NCBI GenBank assembly: GCA_964250805.1
Contig: CAXUHG010000078.1
Coordinates: 1-26,288 of the forward strand
From: JBBQVS01 sp964250805
GTDB taxonomy: Bacteria > Chloroflexota > Ktedonobacteria > Ktedonobacterales > Ktedonobacteraceae
Length of the DNA stretch: 26,288 nt
Direction: 5' to 3'
Below the pieces are notes generated by a model, which was given only the letters and a program-made list of their open reading frames with translations, was not told the origin of the DNA and ran no database searches. Positions 16,358 to 23,222 of the stretch are shown piece after piece. The translations under genes were made by a program, and so were the position numbers. The number at the start of each line of letters is the position of its first letter. The first letter of the stretch is position 1.

Positions 16358-17620
16358 ATGCGCGTATTTGTGATTGGCACTGGTGGGCGGGAGCATGCAT
16401 TGGTATGGAAGCTGGCGCAAAGCTCGCGCATCACACACGTCTACGCGGCTCCTGGCAATCCTGGTATGCTTTCCTACGCCGAGTGCGTACCACTCGGCGT
16501 CTCGCAATTGGAAGAACTTGCTGCATTCGCCGAAAAAAATGCGATTGATCTCACCATCGTTGGGCCAGAGGTGCCACTGGTAGATGGCATCGTCGATGTG
16601 TTCCGCAAGCGGAGCTTACATATATTTGGTCCTGATAAAGCAGGTGCCGCGCTTGAGGGTAGCAAAGCCTTCGCCAAAGAACTGATGACCGAGGCTGGCA
16701 TTCCAACGGCGCAGCATCGCACCTTCATTCAAGCCGACGAAGCCTTTGCCTATCTTACACAACATGGTGTACCAGTAGTTATCAAGGCAGATGGCAACGC
16801 GGCTGGTAAGGGCGCGATTGTCGCCCTCGACATGCCTACCGCACAGGACGCACTCAAGCAGATGATGGTTGACCGCGTGTTCGGTAGTGCTGGCGATAGC
16901 GTCGTTATCGAGGACTATCTTGAAGGCGACGAAATCGGTTCTACGGCTATATGCAACGGCACACACTATCTACCATTAACCTTGACGCAGGATCACAAAC
17001 GCGCCCTCGACAACGATCAAGGCTTGAACACAGGTGGCATGGGAGCATTCGCACCACTCTCTTTTGTGGATAAAGAGCAAGAGGCATATATCTGGCGCAA
17101 CATCGTCGCCGCAACGCTACAAGCATTGAAGGCACGAGGCATTTCTTTCACGGGTACGCTCTACTCCAACATCATGCTCACAAAAGACGGACCTGTGGTG
17201 CTGGAACACAACACACGCTTCGGCGACCCTGAGACGCAAGCTCTGATGCTACTGATGCGTGAAGACATCCTCAACGTACTCGATTTCGCGGAGACGCTAC
17301 CCGTGAAACGCGATACGCTGTGGCATCCTGGCTCCGCTCTATGCATCACGCTCGCCTCCGGTGGCTACCCCGGTAGTTATCAGACAGGCATACCCATCAC
17401 AGGAGTAGACGACGCCAACAAAGTAGAGGGCGTCCAGGTATTTCACGCAGGCACCGCCCTCAAAGACGGGCAACTCGTCACCGCAGGTGGACGCGTTCTC
17501 AGCGTCACAGCACGAGGCGCGAACTTGCAAGATGCCGCGCATAGAGCGTATGAGGCGGTGAAATACGTGAAGTTTGAGGGAATGCATTATAGGAGAGATA
17601 TAGGATATAGGGAACTGTAA
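16358..17620 (+). CDS. purD: phosphoribosylamine-glycine ligase (GAR synthetase, 420 aa)
   Basis: ATP-grasp enzyme that joins phosphoribosylamine and glycine. Seen: N-terminal VIGTGGREHALVWKL, TIVGPEVPLVDGIVD, the ATP-grasp motif VIKADGNAAGKGAI, LNTGGMGAFAP, and NTRFGDPETQ. Start is ATG 16358 after AAGGAGAG; the ORF extends upstream to 16280 into the repeat, which has no family homology. The length is usual. It needs glycine, which links it loosely to the gcv genes further right. It ends 4 bp before a long hairpin. Confidence 0.95.
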   Translation: MRVFVIGTGGREHALVWKLAQSSRITHVYAAPGNPGMLSYAECVPLGVSQLEELAAFAEKNAIDLTIVGPEVPLVDGIVDVFRKRSLHIFGPDKAGAALEGSKAFAKELMTEAGIPTAQHRTFIQADEAFAYLTQHGVPVVIKADGNAAGKGAIVALDMPTAQDALKQMMVDRVFGSAGDSVVIEDYLEGDEIGSTAICNGTHYLPLTLTQDHKRALDNDQGLNTGGMGAFAPLSFVDKEQEAYIWRNIVAATLQALKARGISFTGTLYSNIMLTKDGPVVLEHNTRFGDPETQALMLLMREDILNVLDFAETLPVKRDTLWHPGSALCITLASGGYPGSYQTGIPITGVDDANKVEGVQVFHAGTALKDGQLVTAGGRVLSVTARGANLQDAAHRAYEAVKYVKFEGMHYRRDIGYREL

Positions 17621-17624
17621 TCAA

Positions 17625-17677
17625 AATACATCAATTGTCATTTACCACCTACGGTGGTAAATGACAATTGATGTATT
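17625..17677. repeat. perfect 25-bp-stem hairpin after purD
   Basis: AATACATCAATTGTCATTTA and five more bases (17625-17649) are perfectly inverted at 17653-17677 with a TAC triloop. It starts 4 bp after the purD stop and separates purD from the purE remnant. A short run of T follows (17686-17690), so it could act as a terminator in the forward direction, but the stem is much longer than usual for one. Confidence 0.9.
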
Positions 17678-17714
17678 GAACAAAATTTTTGTTGAAAGAG
17701 GAGCAAACATCATC

Positions 17715-17819
17715 ATAGCAACAAATGTCGTTATTCTTATAGGGAGCAAGAGCGATCTTGCACAGGCACAGAGCGTGGCGGAGTTTGATAGCGCGGATAA
17801 AGAGGTTTCCGAGCTGTGA
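17715..17819 (+). pseudogene. purE: purE remnant (N5-CAIR mutase, broken)
   Basis: The frame reads IATNVVILIGSKSDLAQAQ, which is the conserved PurE N-terminus (normally M..VVILMGSKSD). A ribosome site GAGGAG (17698-17703) is kept, but the expected ATG is ATA at 17715. After about 20 recognisable codons the sequence jumps to SVAEFDSADKEVSEL and a TGA that overlaps the purN start as GTGA, so the middle (about 125 codons) appears deleted while the operon junction survived. A whole PurE has about 160 residues. The C-terminal origin of the last 15 codons is an inference. Confidence 0.7.
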
Positions 17820-18469
17820 GTGATAGCACAAACCCTGTTTCGGATACACCGCAAAAAACCGTACATCGGCTTGCCGTTCTTGTCTCTGGCAGTGGTAGCA
17901 ACCTACAAGCATTGATCGACGCAATCGGGAGTCATGAACTCCCGAACGTCGAGATTGCGCTTGTCGTGAGCAACAAAGCCAATGCACAAGGGCTGCAACG
18001 TGCGCTCACGCACAAAATCTCCACACTCTACCTACCCTGGAGTATGACACGCCAGGAGGTAGAGGCAAAGCTTGCAACGCTCTTTCCGCTCTTTCAGATA
18101 GACCTGATTGTGCTAGCGGGGTGGATGCGTATTTTCACGCCCGACTTCATCGCGCACTACCCACAGCGTATCATCAACCTGCATCCAGCACTGCTACCCG
18201 ACGATGGACAAGGCAACACATTCACAACGCAAAACGGGAGCGTCATACCTGTTTTTCGTGGCCTACACGTCGTACAACGCGCCCTCGATGCTGGTGTAAA
18301 GGTCACAGGCAGCACCGTTCACTACGTCACGCCAGAGGTAGATGCTGGTCCCATGATTTGTCGCACCGAAGTGCTAATAGAAGAGGACGATACAGAGGAG
18401 ACGCTGCACGAACGCATCAAGCAGGTTGAGCATAGGCTGATTGTGGAAGGGGTAAAGAGCATTTGGTAA
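17816..18469 (+). CDS. purN: phosphoribosylglycinamide formyltransferase (217 aa)
   Basis: Transfers a formyl group from 10-formyl-THF to GAR. Seen: LAVLVSGSGSNLQALIDAI, the catalytic region IINLHPALLP, and VTGSTVHYVTPEVDAGPMI carrying the conserved catalytic Asp. Between HPALLP and the RGLHVVQRAL helix the protein has a longer loop (DDGQGNTFTTQNGSVIPVF) than the E. coli enzyme. Start is GTG 17816, overlapping the TGA of the purE remnant. No strong ribosome site is seen, so translation may once have depended on coupling to purE. A decayed copy of its 3' part lies 2.9 kb downstream beyond the darT-like operon. Confidence 0.93.
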   Translation: MSDSTNPVSDTPQKTVHRLAVLVSGSGSNLQALIDAIGSHELPNVEIALVVSNKANAQGLQRALTHKISTLYLPWSMTRQEVEAKLATLFPLFQIDLIVLAGWMRIFTPDFIAHYPQRIINLHPALLPDDGQGNTFTTQNGSVIPVFRGLHVVQRALDAGVKVTGSTVHYVTPEVDAGPMICRTEVLIEEDDTEETLHERIKQVEHRLIVEGVKSIW

Positions 18470-18475
18470 GAGTCC

Positions 18476-18513
18476 TACAATATAGAAATGCCGGTGTCGT
18501 TAATTTTTAACGA
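18476..18513 (+). promoter_or_regulatory. possible promoter and operator of the DarT-like operon
   Basis: TACAAT at 18476-18481 could be a -10 box, though no good -35 precedes it. It is followed by TCGTTAA-TTT-TTAACGA (18497-18513), a 7-bp inverted repeat just before the ribosome site, where an autoregulatory operator of a toxin-antitoxin operon would be expected. Low support. Confidence 0.3.
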
Positions 18514-18528
18514 TAATTTGAGGGAGCA

Positions 18529-19533
18529 ATGACTATGCCTCTTTTACATCCTGAAGCAAATGCAATACTTACGAAAATTAATAAAGAAGGCATAAACTTC
18601 TTTTACCATTTTACAAGTGTAGAAAATCTACCGCTAATTTATCAAAGGGATGCTCTATGTTCTAAGGACGTTTTAACAAGGGAAGGTAAATGGCCTCCTC
18701 CTATTCCTGGTGGTAACGCTCTCTCTCATAATTTAGATCATTTTAATGGGAATTGGAATAAGGTTTCTTTAAGCTTCACGCCCTATACACCAATGGCATA
18801 TAGAAAGAAGAGAGAAGAACATCTCTGTTACTTACTTATAAGCACTGAAGCTGCCGCATGGAAGGATGTAGTTTTTACTGACTCGAATGCCGCAGGAACA
18901 AACAATCAACTACGAGGTGAAGGACTCGAAGGCTTGAACAATATCAGGTTTGAGTTTATCCGTTCTGTACAGCCTTGGAGTCAAGATTGGAAAAGGTATG
19001 TACAAGCTGAAATTCTTGTGCCAGAAAGCATTGCGTTACAGTTTATTTCCAAGATTGCTTTTGTCAGTGAAGCAAGTATGCAGCATGCAGCAAGAATTTG
19101 CGTTGCGGAATCAGAGATACTTCTTTCTGTAGAAGAAACTTTATTTACAGACTCACCAAAAGCTCTGAAAGAGGCTATAGGTTTTTCTTATGTCATAAAA
19201 TATATGTTGACAGATACAAATATTGACAAAAATGTGTTATACTTGCCACATATACAAAACAAGAACATTTTTTCTAAATCCAGAGATCGCTTCGTCGTTC
19301 TCACAACTCTAGTTAAGGCAATAGCAGGTGCTAAAGCTAAAATTTTTTTATCTGCCCTTTCGGATAGTAAAAACACTAAGCGATTAGTAGATGTTGCGGA
19401 ATTTGAGACATCAAATCGCTATAGACATCAACACCAAATTTCGTTAAGCGATCTCTCGATAGGAGCATATTTGCTCGAATACTATTTGAATGATTTATGT
19501 TGGGCATCAGTTAGCTTAGAGGTAACGAGATAA
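18529..19533 (+). CDS. DarT-like ADP-ribosyltransferase toxin with C-terminal extension (334 aa)
   Basis: Residues about 20-185 match the DarT (DUF4433) family: INFFYHFTSVENLPLI with His27, the NAD-binding segment SFTPYTPMAYRKKR (82-95), VVFTDSNAA (115-123), and the catalytic-type Glu161 in YVQAEILVP followed by KIAFVSEAS. DarT enzymes use NAD to attach ADP-ribose to thymidine bases in single-stranded DNA; related enzymes can modify guanine. The family is usually about 200-220 aa, so the C-terminal 135 residues are extra and unassigned. ATG 18529 lies 2 nt after AGGGAG; ATG 18535, 8 nt after it, is the better-spaced alternative. The gene is visibly richer in A+T than the purine genes, a sign of transfer. 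The next gene, 10 nt on, encodes a de-ADP-ribosylating enzyme, fitting a toxin-antitoxin pair. Confidence 0.82.
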   Translation: MTMPLLHPEANAILTKINKEGINFFYHFTSVENLPLIYQRDALCSKDVLTREGKWPPPIPGGNALSHNLDHFNGNWNKVSLSFTPYTPMAYRKKREEHLCYLLISTEAAAWKDVVFTDSNAAGTNNQLRGEGLEGLNNIRFEFIRSVQPWSQDWKRYVQAEILVPESIALQFISKIAFVSEASMQHAARICVAESEILLSVEETLFTDSPKALKEAIGFSYVIKYMLTDTNIDKNVLYLPHIQNKNIFSKSRDRFVVLTTLVKAIAGAKAKIFLSALSDSKNTKRLVDVAEFETSNRYRHQHQISLSDLSIGAYLLEYYLNDLCWASVSLEVTR

Positions 19534-19543
19534 GGATAAAATC

Positions 19544-21043
19544 ATGACACAGTTAAATCTTTTTGGTGATTCTTTTGAACATTCATCAAAATTGGATGAC
19601 ATTCCTTCTCTTGAACGATTTCAAGGGGCGTTACTTCTTAGCACAATTGGTGATGCACTTGGATGGCCTACTGAGTTTTTGAAACCTTCTGGTGGATACT
19701 CTCCTCCCTTTGAGCTACCAGTTCGTGATTTCGTTAAATGGAAGAAAATGATTGGCGGTAAATGGTGGGGTTATGAAGAGGAAATTCTTCCAGGTGCATA
19801 TTCTGATGATACGCAACTCGCTTTATCGGTAGCGCGCTGTATCTCAGGCATAGGTGAATTTGAACCCGAACGCTTTGCATATGAAGAACTTCCTTTGTGG
19901 CTTCAATACGAACGTGGTGGAGGAAAGTCTGTTAAAACTGCTGCACGAAAACTTGTTGGGAAAAAAGCAAGTTGGATAGGAAATTTTTACAAACAAGGTG
20001 ATCTTGATTACAGAAATGCTGGTGCTAACGGCGCAGCAATGAGAAACTTACCTATAGCACTTGCAAGTACTAAGAACGAGTCCAGAATAATTAGAGACTC
20101 TTTCCTTAATGCTATAACAACTCACGGACACCCTAGAGCTATCTTGGGAGCTATCCTTTTTAGTTTGGCTGTAAACTACGCACTTACTACTTCTACAAAT
20201 ATTTCAGCGAAAATAATGATAAGTTACCTCCGTGAACATATGAGTCAGATAGGAAAAGTTGTATCTCTTGATGAAAATATTGTTGAATGGATTCATCAAT
20301 GGGATATATGTGGAAAGGAAAAGCAGCCCTCTTTCAAAAAATCGTTTAACAAGACACATCAAGAAGCTATTCAGTTCCTCGAAATCATCGAACCCTATAT
20401 GAATGCTGATCCGAAGGATTACTATACTTATGTTGGTGCTTTGCAGGCTGAAACAAAAGGCTCTGGTTTAGCCACCGTATGCGTTGCAATATATTTGTAT
20501 TTGAAATACATTGATACACCAGACGTAGCCTTAACTACCGCCGTTAATATTTTTGGAAGCGACACTGATACCATCGGCATCTTCCTAGGTGCTTTATTAG
20601 GTGCTTATCACGGTACAAAAGCTATACCTACTAATTTGATAAAAAGCGTTCAGGACCGTGATTATCTACTTAAAACGGCTAAGAGATTGCACAATATAGT
20701 GGCAGGAAAACAACTAGAAACTGTAGTTGTAGACCAAAAAACGAAAAGACGAGATTCTTATTTTAAGATATTAGCATGGGAAATTGGTCTCCACGAAATG
20801 TTTTGGGACGCAATTGAAGAAGGCGGCATAGTTGTTCATCCGTCTTTAGGGCGTGGAAAAATTACTGACAAAGTTAAAAAACCTATAAAAAATCGTGATG
20901 ATTACGTTGCGAAACTTATTTCTGTTCAATTCGATAGCGGACAATCATGTACATTTCATTCACGAGTACAGCATAATGAGAAAGTTTCAGAAAGTTTGGC
21001 AGAAGACCTCGCACATGCTCTTCAAGACTCAGGTTTTGAGTAG
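19544..21043 (+). CDS. ADP-ribosylglycohydrolase (ARH/DraG family), probable antitoxin (499 aa)
   Basis: Residues about 25-370 are an ADP-ribosylglycohydrolase domain: FQGALLLSTIGDALGWPTE (26-44), metal-binding SDDTQL (87-92), ANGAAMRNLPIAL, THGHPRAILGA, and the C-terminal metal site GSDTDTIG (Asp340, Asp342). These Asp and Thr residues are the two-magnesium centre of ARH/DraG enzymes, and all appear intact, so activity is expected. After residue 385 there is an extra tail whose end (GGIVVHPSLGRGKI, then KLISVQFDSGQSCTF) looks like a small beta-barrel, similar in style to SH3/Tudor-like domains. A RBS AAGGAT precedes ATG, 10 nt after the darT-like stop. DarT is normally paired with the macrodomain protein DarG, sometimes with NADAR; an ARH partner is unusual. 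Composition is A+T-rich like its neighbour. Confidence 0.88.
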   Translation: MTQLNLFGDSFEHSSKLDDIPSLERFQGALLLSTIGDALGWPTEFLKPSGGYSPPFELPVRDFVKWKKMIGGKWWGYEEEILPGAYSDDTQLALSVARCISGIGEFEPERFAYEELPLWLQYERGGGKSVKTAARKLVGKKASWIGNFYKQGDLDYRNAGANGAAMRNLPIALASTKNESRIIRDSFLNAITTHGHPRAILGAILFSLAVNYALTTSTNISAKIMISYLREHMSQIGKVVSLDENIVEWIHQWDICGKEKQPSFKKSFNKTHQEAIQFLEIIEPYMNADPKDYYTYVGALQAETKGSGLATVCVAIYLYLKYIDTPDVALTTAVNIFGSDTDTIGIFLGALLGAYHGTKAIPTNLIKSVQDRDYLLKTAKRLHNIVAGKQLETVVVDQKTKRRDSYFKILAWEIGLHEMFWDAIEEGGIVVHPSLGRGKITDKVKKPIKNRDDYVAKLISVQFDSGQSCTFHSRVQHNEKVSESLAEDLAHALQDSGFE

Positions 21044-21054
21044 AATGCGTTAAA

Positions 21055-21180
21055 TTAGTCGAGGGTTCTTTTATCTATCGCCCTTCTCTCGCTTCCCTTA
21101 CTACTTTTAAGGTCGGCAACGTACTTCTCAGCCTGTTGTTGCAAGCTGCTGATAATCAGGTCGGGCGTCAAGCCGAAGAT
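21055..21180 (-). pseudogene. possible C-terminal gene remnant, unknown family
   Basis: An open minus-strand frame of 41 codons ends at TAA (21055-21057) and reads IFGLTPDLIISSLQQQAEKY before a polar tail. It has the look of a helical C-terminus, but no start, ribosome site or recognisable family, and it stops at the junction with the purN fragment. The plus strand is open here too, so chance is possible. Confidence 0.25.
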
Positions 21181-21312
21181 GGTAGCACTGTTCACTACCT
21201 CACGTCAGAGGTGCCAATCGAAGAGAGTGATACTGAGGAGACGCTACACGAACGTATCAAGCAGGTTGAGCATAGGCTGATTGTGGAGGCGGTAAGAGAA
21301 CGCACAGAGTGA
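21181..21312 (+). pseudogene. purN: purN 3' fragment (second copy, decayed)
   Basis: Begins GSTVHYLTSEV and ends RLIVEAVRERTE followed by TGA. It aligns closely with the end of intact purN (18309-18460), including a 26-base identical stretch around the KQVEHRLIVE codons. Eleven codons present in purN, covering the conserved DAGPMI catalytic Asp region, are missing. The rest of the gene is absent. Together with intact purN it brackets the DarT-like operon. Confidence 0.8.
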
Positions 21313-21440
21313 AATACGACGATGCTTGGCATCGTCGTATTTCACNNNNNNNNNNTTATTTTGTAGGCTGTATTATAACGCAACTTTTTAAATACTACTT
21401 TGTTTGGAATCTTGTTATTTAACTCTGTGCGTTCTCTTAC
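21292..21440. repeat. long inverted repeat with an assembly gap, purN fragment to DUF4188 gene
   Basis: A 34-base arm (21292-21325, beginning GTAAGAGAACGCACAGAG) is followed by a TTG loop and its complement, which breaks off after 17 bases at the N run (21346-21355); the remaining 17 bases of the complement appear at 21424-21440. If the 68-base stretch between N run and 21424 is spurious, the locus is a perfect 34-bp hairpin. The arms overlap the end of the purN fragment and the stop of the DUF4188 gene. Confidence 0.7.
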
Positions 21441-21928
21441 TCATCGACTTTCTGTTTTGCTGTCATACGAGTACGGGCACACTCTCTTTGTCCGATTGCT
21501 GGAACAAGAGGGAGAACTCTTCCTAGCCCAAACTTAGGCATATTATTGTAAACAGCCTCGTAGTGTCCAGCAGGAACTCGATAGGTTTCATGCCAGATTC
21601 CTACGTCGCCATTGCTTCCAACTCGTCGATTAAATTCGCGCCAAGCAGGTAGATGAACGGCATTTCTATTTCCAGCATAAACCGCGAGGTCTTCAAACGA
21701 ACGCCAGTACTGAACCATGAGAGTCGTGGGAAAGTTCATTGTCGTCTCAGCACCAAGAAAGCCCATCTCAGGATGCTCGTTCAGTTCTTTCAACATGCGT
21801 GTCATTGCAGTCGCAACAGGTATCCATTTTTGCGCCTTCCATATTTTGTTGACACGCATTCCAATCAGAAACACTACTAACTCTTGCTCGTTCGCAACAG
21901 TCATACGCTCTTGAATAAGCTCGGTCAT
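21437..21928 (-). CDS. DUF4188-like (monooxygenase-related) protein (163 aa)
   Basis: Recognised by VVFLIGMRVNKIWKAQKW, AMTRMLKEL, GFLGAETTM, VQYWRSFEDLAVYA, HLPAWREFNRRVG, GIWHETYRVPAGHYEAVY and NMPKFGLG, a pattern known from DUF4188 proteins, which share a ferredoxin-like fold with antibiotic-biosynthesis monooxygenases and aldoxime dehydratase-like heme proteins. The biochemical role is not established. Start ATG follows AGGAAAGGGA. The gene lies downstream of a TetR regulator on the same strand, with a near-perfect operator palindrome between them that matches the one before the regulator, so it is the regulator's probable target. The product may serve in detoxification; that is an inference. 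Confidence 0.8.
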   Translation of the reverse strand: MTELIQERMTVANEQELVVFLIGMRVNKIWKAQKWIPVATAMTRMLKELNEHPEMGFLGAETTMNFPTTLMVQYWRSFEDLAVYAGNRNAVHLPAWREFNRRVGSNGDVGIWHETYRVPAGHYEAVYNNMPKFGLGRVLPLVPAIGQRECARTRMTAKQKVDE

Positions 21929-21973
21929 CGAAGTTTCCCTTTCCTATCGAATATCCACTTAGAACAACAAACG

Positions 21974-21996
21974 TTTACCGCACAATGTACGGTAAA
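21974..21996. promoter_or_regulatory. operator for the TetR regulator, in front of the DUF4188 gene
   Basis: TTTACCG-N9-CGGTAAA, a 23-bp palindrome (centre CACAATGTA), 46 bp before the DUF4188 start. It matches the site at 22624-22646 (shared core ACCG, then TACA-like/TGTAC, then TAA), which supports a common regulator. Confidence 0.7.
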
Positions 21997-22013
21997 GCCT
22001 AAAAATTTTTACG

Positions 22014-22607
22014 CTATCGTAACTGCTCTACAAAAGCCTGAAATGCTCTTTCGTGTATATTATCTATATCTTCTGGCACCTGATTCATCAATGTCAGCCG
22101 CAACATTGACAAGCCATGCATAAGAGACCAACTCGTATACGCTAGCTCTTGCGCTCCTGCGCCACTTGCTGAACGAAATTCTCCTGAGAGGAGGCCATCT
22201 CGAAGAACTTGAACTAATTGAGAGTAGGCAGTGTCCTGCTCGACTACGTTTAATGAAAATGGAAAGATCGGTTTGTGATTGAACATCATCAAGTACAGTT
22301 GTGGCTCTTGTAAGGCAAACTGCATGTACACTTTTCCAGCTTCTTGGAGACGCGCTGTAGCCGTTGCTCCTTGTATTCCACGTTCCAAACGCGCTGTCAA
22401 GGATGCAAAGCCCACATTCACCAGAGCTTCAATAATCTCCTCTTTGCTAGAGAAATATTCATAGAGGCCGGATGGGCTGTAGTCGATGCGTGCAGCTATC
22501 TCGCGTATGGACAGGGCTTCTACACCATTCTGCTTCACAATCTGCATCGCAGCGTCCAGAATCGCCTCTCTCGTCCTAGCTCGCCTCCTCTCATGAGGAC
22601 GGTTCAC
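22014..22607 (-). CDS. TetR/AcrR family transcriptional regulator (197 aa)
   Basis: N-terminal helix-turn-helix: RTREAILDAAMQIVKQNG followed by ALSIREIAARIDYSPSGLYE (about residues 33-52) and YFSSKEEII. The C-terminal ligand-binding part (about 70-197) is helical, with ARLQEAGKVYMQFALQEPQLYLMMF, a pattern of the TetR C-terminal WHG group (residues only roughly placed). Start is GTG 22607 with AAAGGA 8 nt upstream; the nearby ATG is out of frame. A strong promoter and an operator-like palindrome lie directly before it, so autorepression is likely. The downstream DUF4188 gene carries a matching site. The inducer is unknown. Confidence 0.92.
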   Translation of the reverse strand: MNRPHERRRARTREAILDAAMQIVKQNGVEALSIREIAARIDYSPSGLYEYFSSKEEIIEALVNVGFASLTARLERGIQGATATARLQEAGKVYMQFALQEPQLYLMMFNHKPIFPFSLNVVEQDTAYSQLVQVLRDGLLSGEFRSASGAGAQELAYTSWSLMHGLSMLRLTLMNQVPEDIDNIHERAFQAFVEQLR

Positions 22608-22623
22608 TTTCGCATTCCTTTCA

Positions 22624-22646
22624 ATTACCGTACACTGTACGATAAC
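22624..22646. promoter_or_regulatory. autoregulatory operator of the TetR gene
   Basis: ATTACCG-N9-CGATAAC with centre TACACTGTA, an imperfect 23-bp palindrome directly next to the -10 box on its downstream side, so it covers the transcription start. It is the better-placed of the two copies of this motif. Confidence 0.7.
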
Positions 22647-22675
22647 AGTATACCTGCCGTTTTTACTGTTGTCAA
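22647..22675 (-). promoter_or_regulatory. strong sigma-70-type promoter of the TetR gene
   Basis: On the minus strand TTGACA (22675-22670), a 17-bp spacer and TATACT (22652-22647), close to consensus. The adjacent operator would block transcription when the repressor is bound. Confidence 0.8.
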
Positions 22676-22685
22676 GGGGAAAGCT

Positions 22686-22786
22686 TGATAAGTGTTGTGG
22701 GGGTTTTTTTAAAAAAAAAAGGGTTTTTGTTATANNNNNNNNNNGTCAAAAGCCTCGGCTTTTGACAATTCCCACAACACTTATCA
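22686..22786. repeat. long inverted repeat with an assembly gap between the TetR gene and gcvH
   Basis: TGATAAGTGTTGTGGG (22686-22701) is perfectly inverted at 22771-22786. To the right of the N run (22735-22744) a second hairpin, GTCAAAAGCC-TC-GGCTTTTGAC (22745-22766), joins the outer arm by AATT. Its complement would extend the left arm to a 30-bp stem, but the left side instead reads homopolymer-like G, T and A runs (22700-22734), which suggests gap-filling error. Confidence 0.7.
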
Positions 22787-22805
22787 TGCATTAGGTGGAG
22801 TGGTT

Positions 22806-23201
22806 TTACCGCCCCTGAATATACTGCTGATACTCTTCAGGACTCATCAGGCCATCGAGTTCGTCTGGATTGCTCATCTCGATGACGAGCATCCAGCCAC
22901 CTTCGTAGGGGTGATCGTTGATAAGTTCGGGCGTGTCCTTGAGATTGGTGTTGACGCGAACGATTTTGCCGCTCAAGGGGGAGAGCAGTTCAGAGGTGGC
23001 TTTGACCGATTCGATATCGCCAAATTTGGTCTCGTGTGCCGCGCTCTCGTTGGCGTCCCACGGTAGTTCGATGTAGACGATATCACCGAGTTGGTCTTGA
23101 GCGTAGTCGCTGATGCCGATGGTTGCCTGATTGCCCTCGACGCGCACCCATTCGTCTGATTTGCTATATTTGAGATCGCTTGGATAATCTAACTTTGCCA
23201 T
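22806..23201 (-). CDS. gcvH: glycine cleavage system H protein (131 aa)
   Basis: Lipoyl carrier of the glycine cleavage complex, moving the aminomethyl group between P, T and L proteins. Seen: DEWVRVEGNQATIGISDYAQ, LGDIVYIELP, lipoylated Lys67 in ESVKATSELLSP, and GGWMLVIEMSNPDELDGLM near the C-terminus. Length is usual. It follows gcvT by 21 nt with GAGGGAGAGAAG as ribosome site, so the two form an operon. P-protein genes (gcvPA/gcvPB) are not in the window. Confidence 0.96.
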   Translation of the reverse strand: MAKLDYPSDLKYSKSDEWVRVEGNQATIGISDYAQDQLGDIVYIELPWDANESAAHETKFGDIESVKATSELLSPLSGKIVRVNTNLKDTPELINDHPYEGGWMLVIEMSNPDELDGLMSPEEYQQYIQGR

Positions 23202-23222
23202 ATGTATCTTCTCTCCCTCGTA

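Noticed and set aside
18470..21312. Integrase-borne genomic island with att sites at purN
   Set aside because: No integrase or transposase gene is present, and the purN copies are diverged with a deletion rather than exact att repeats.
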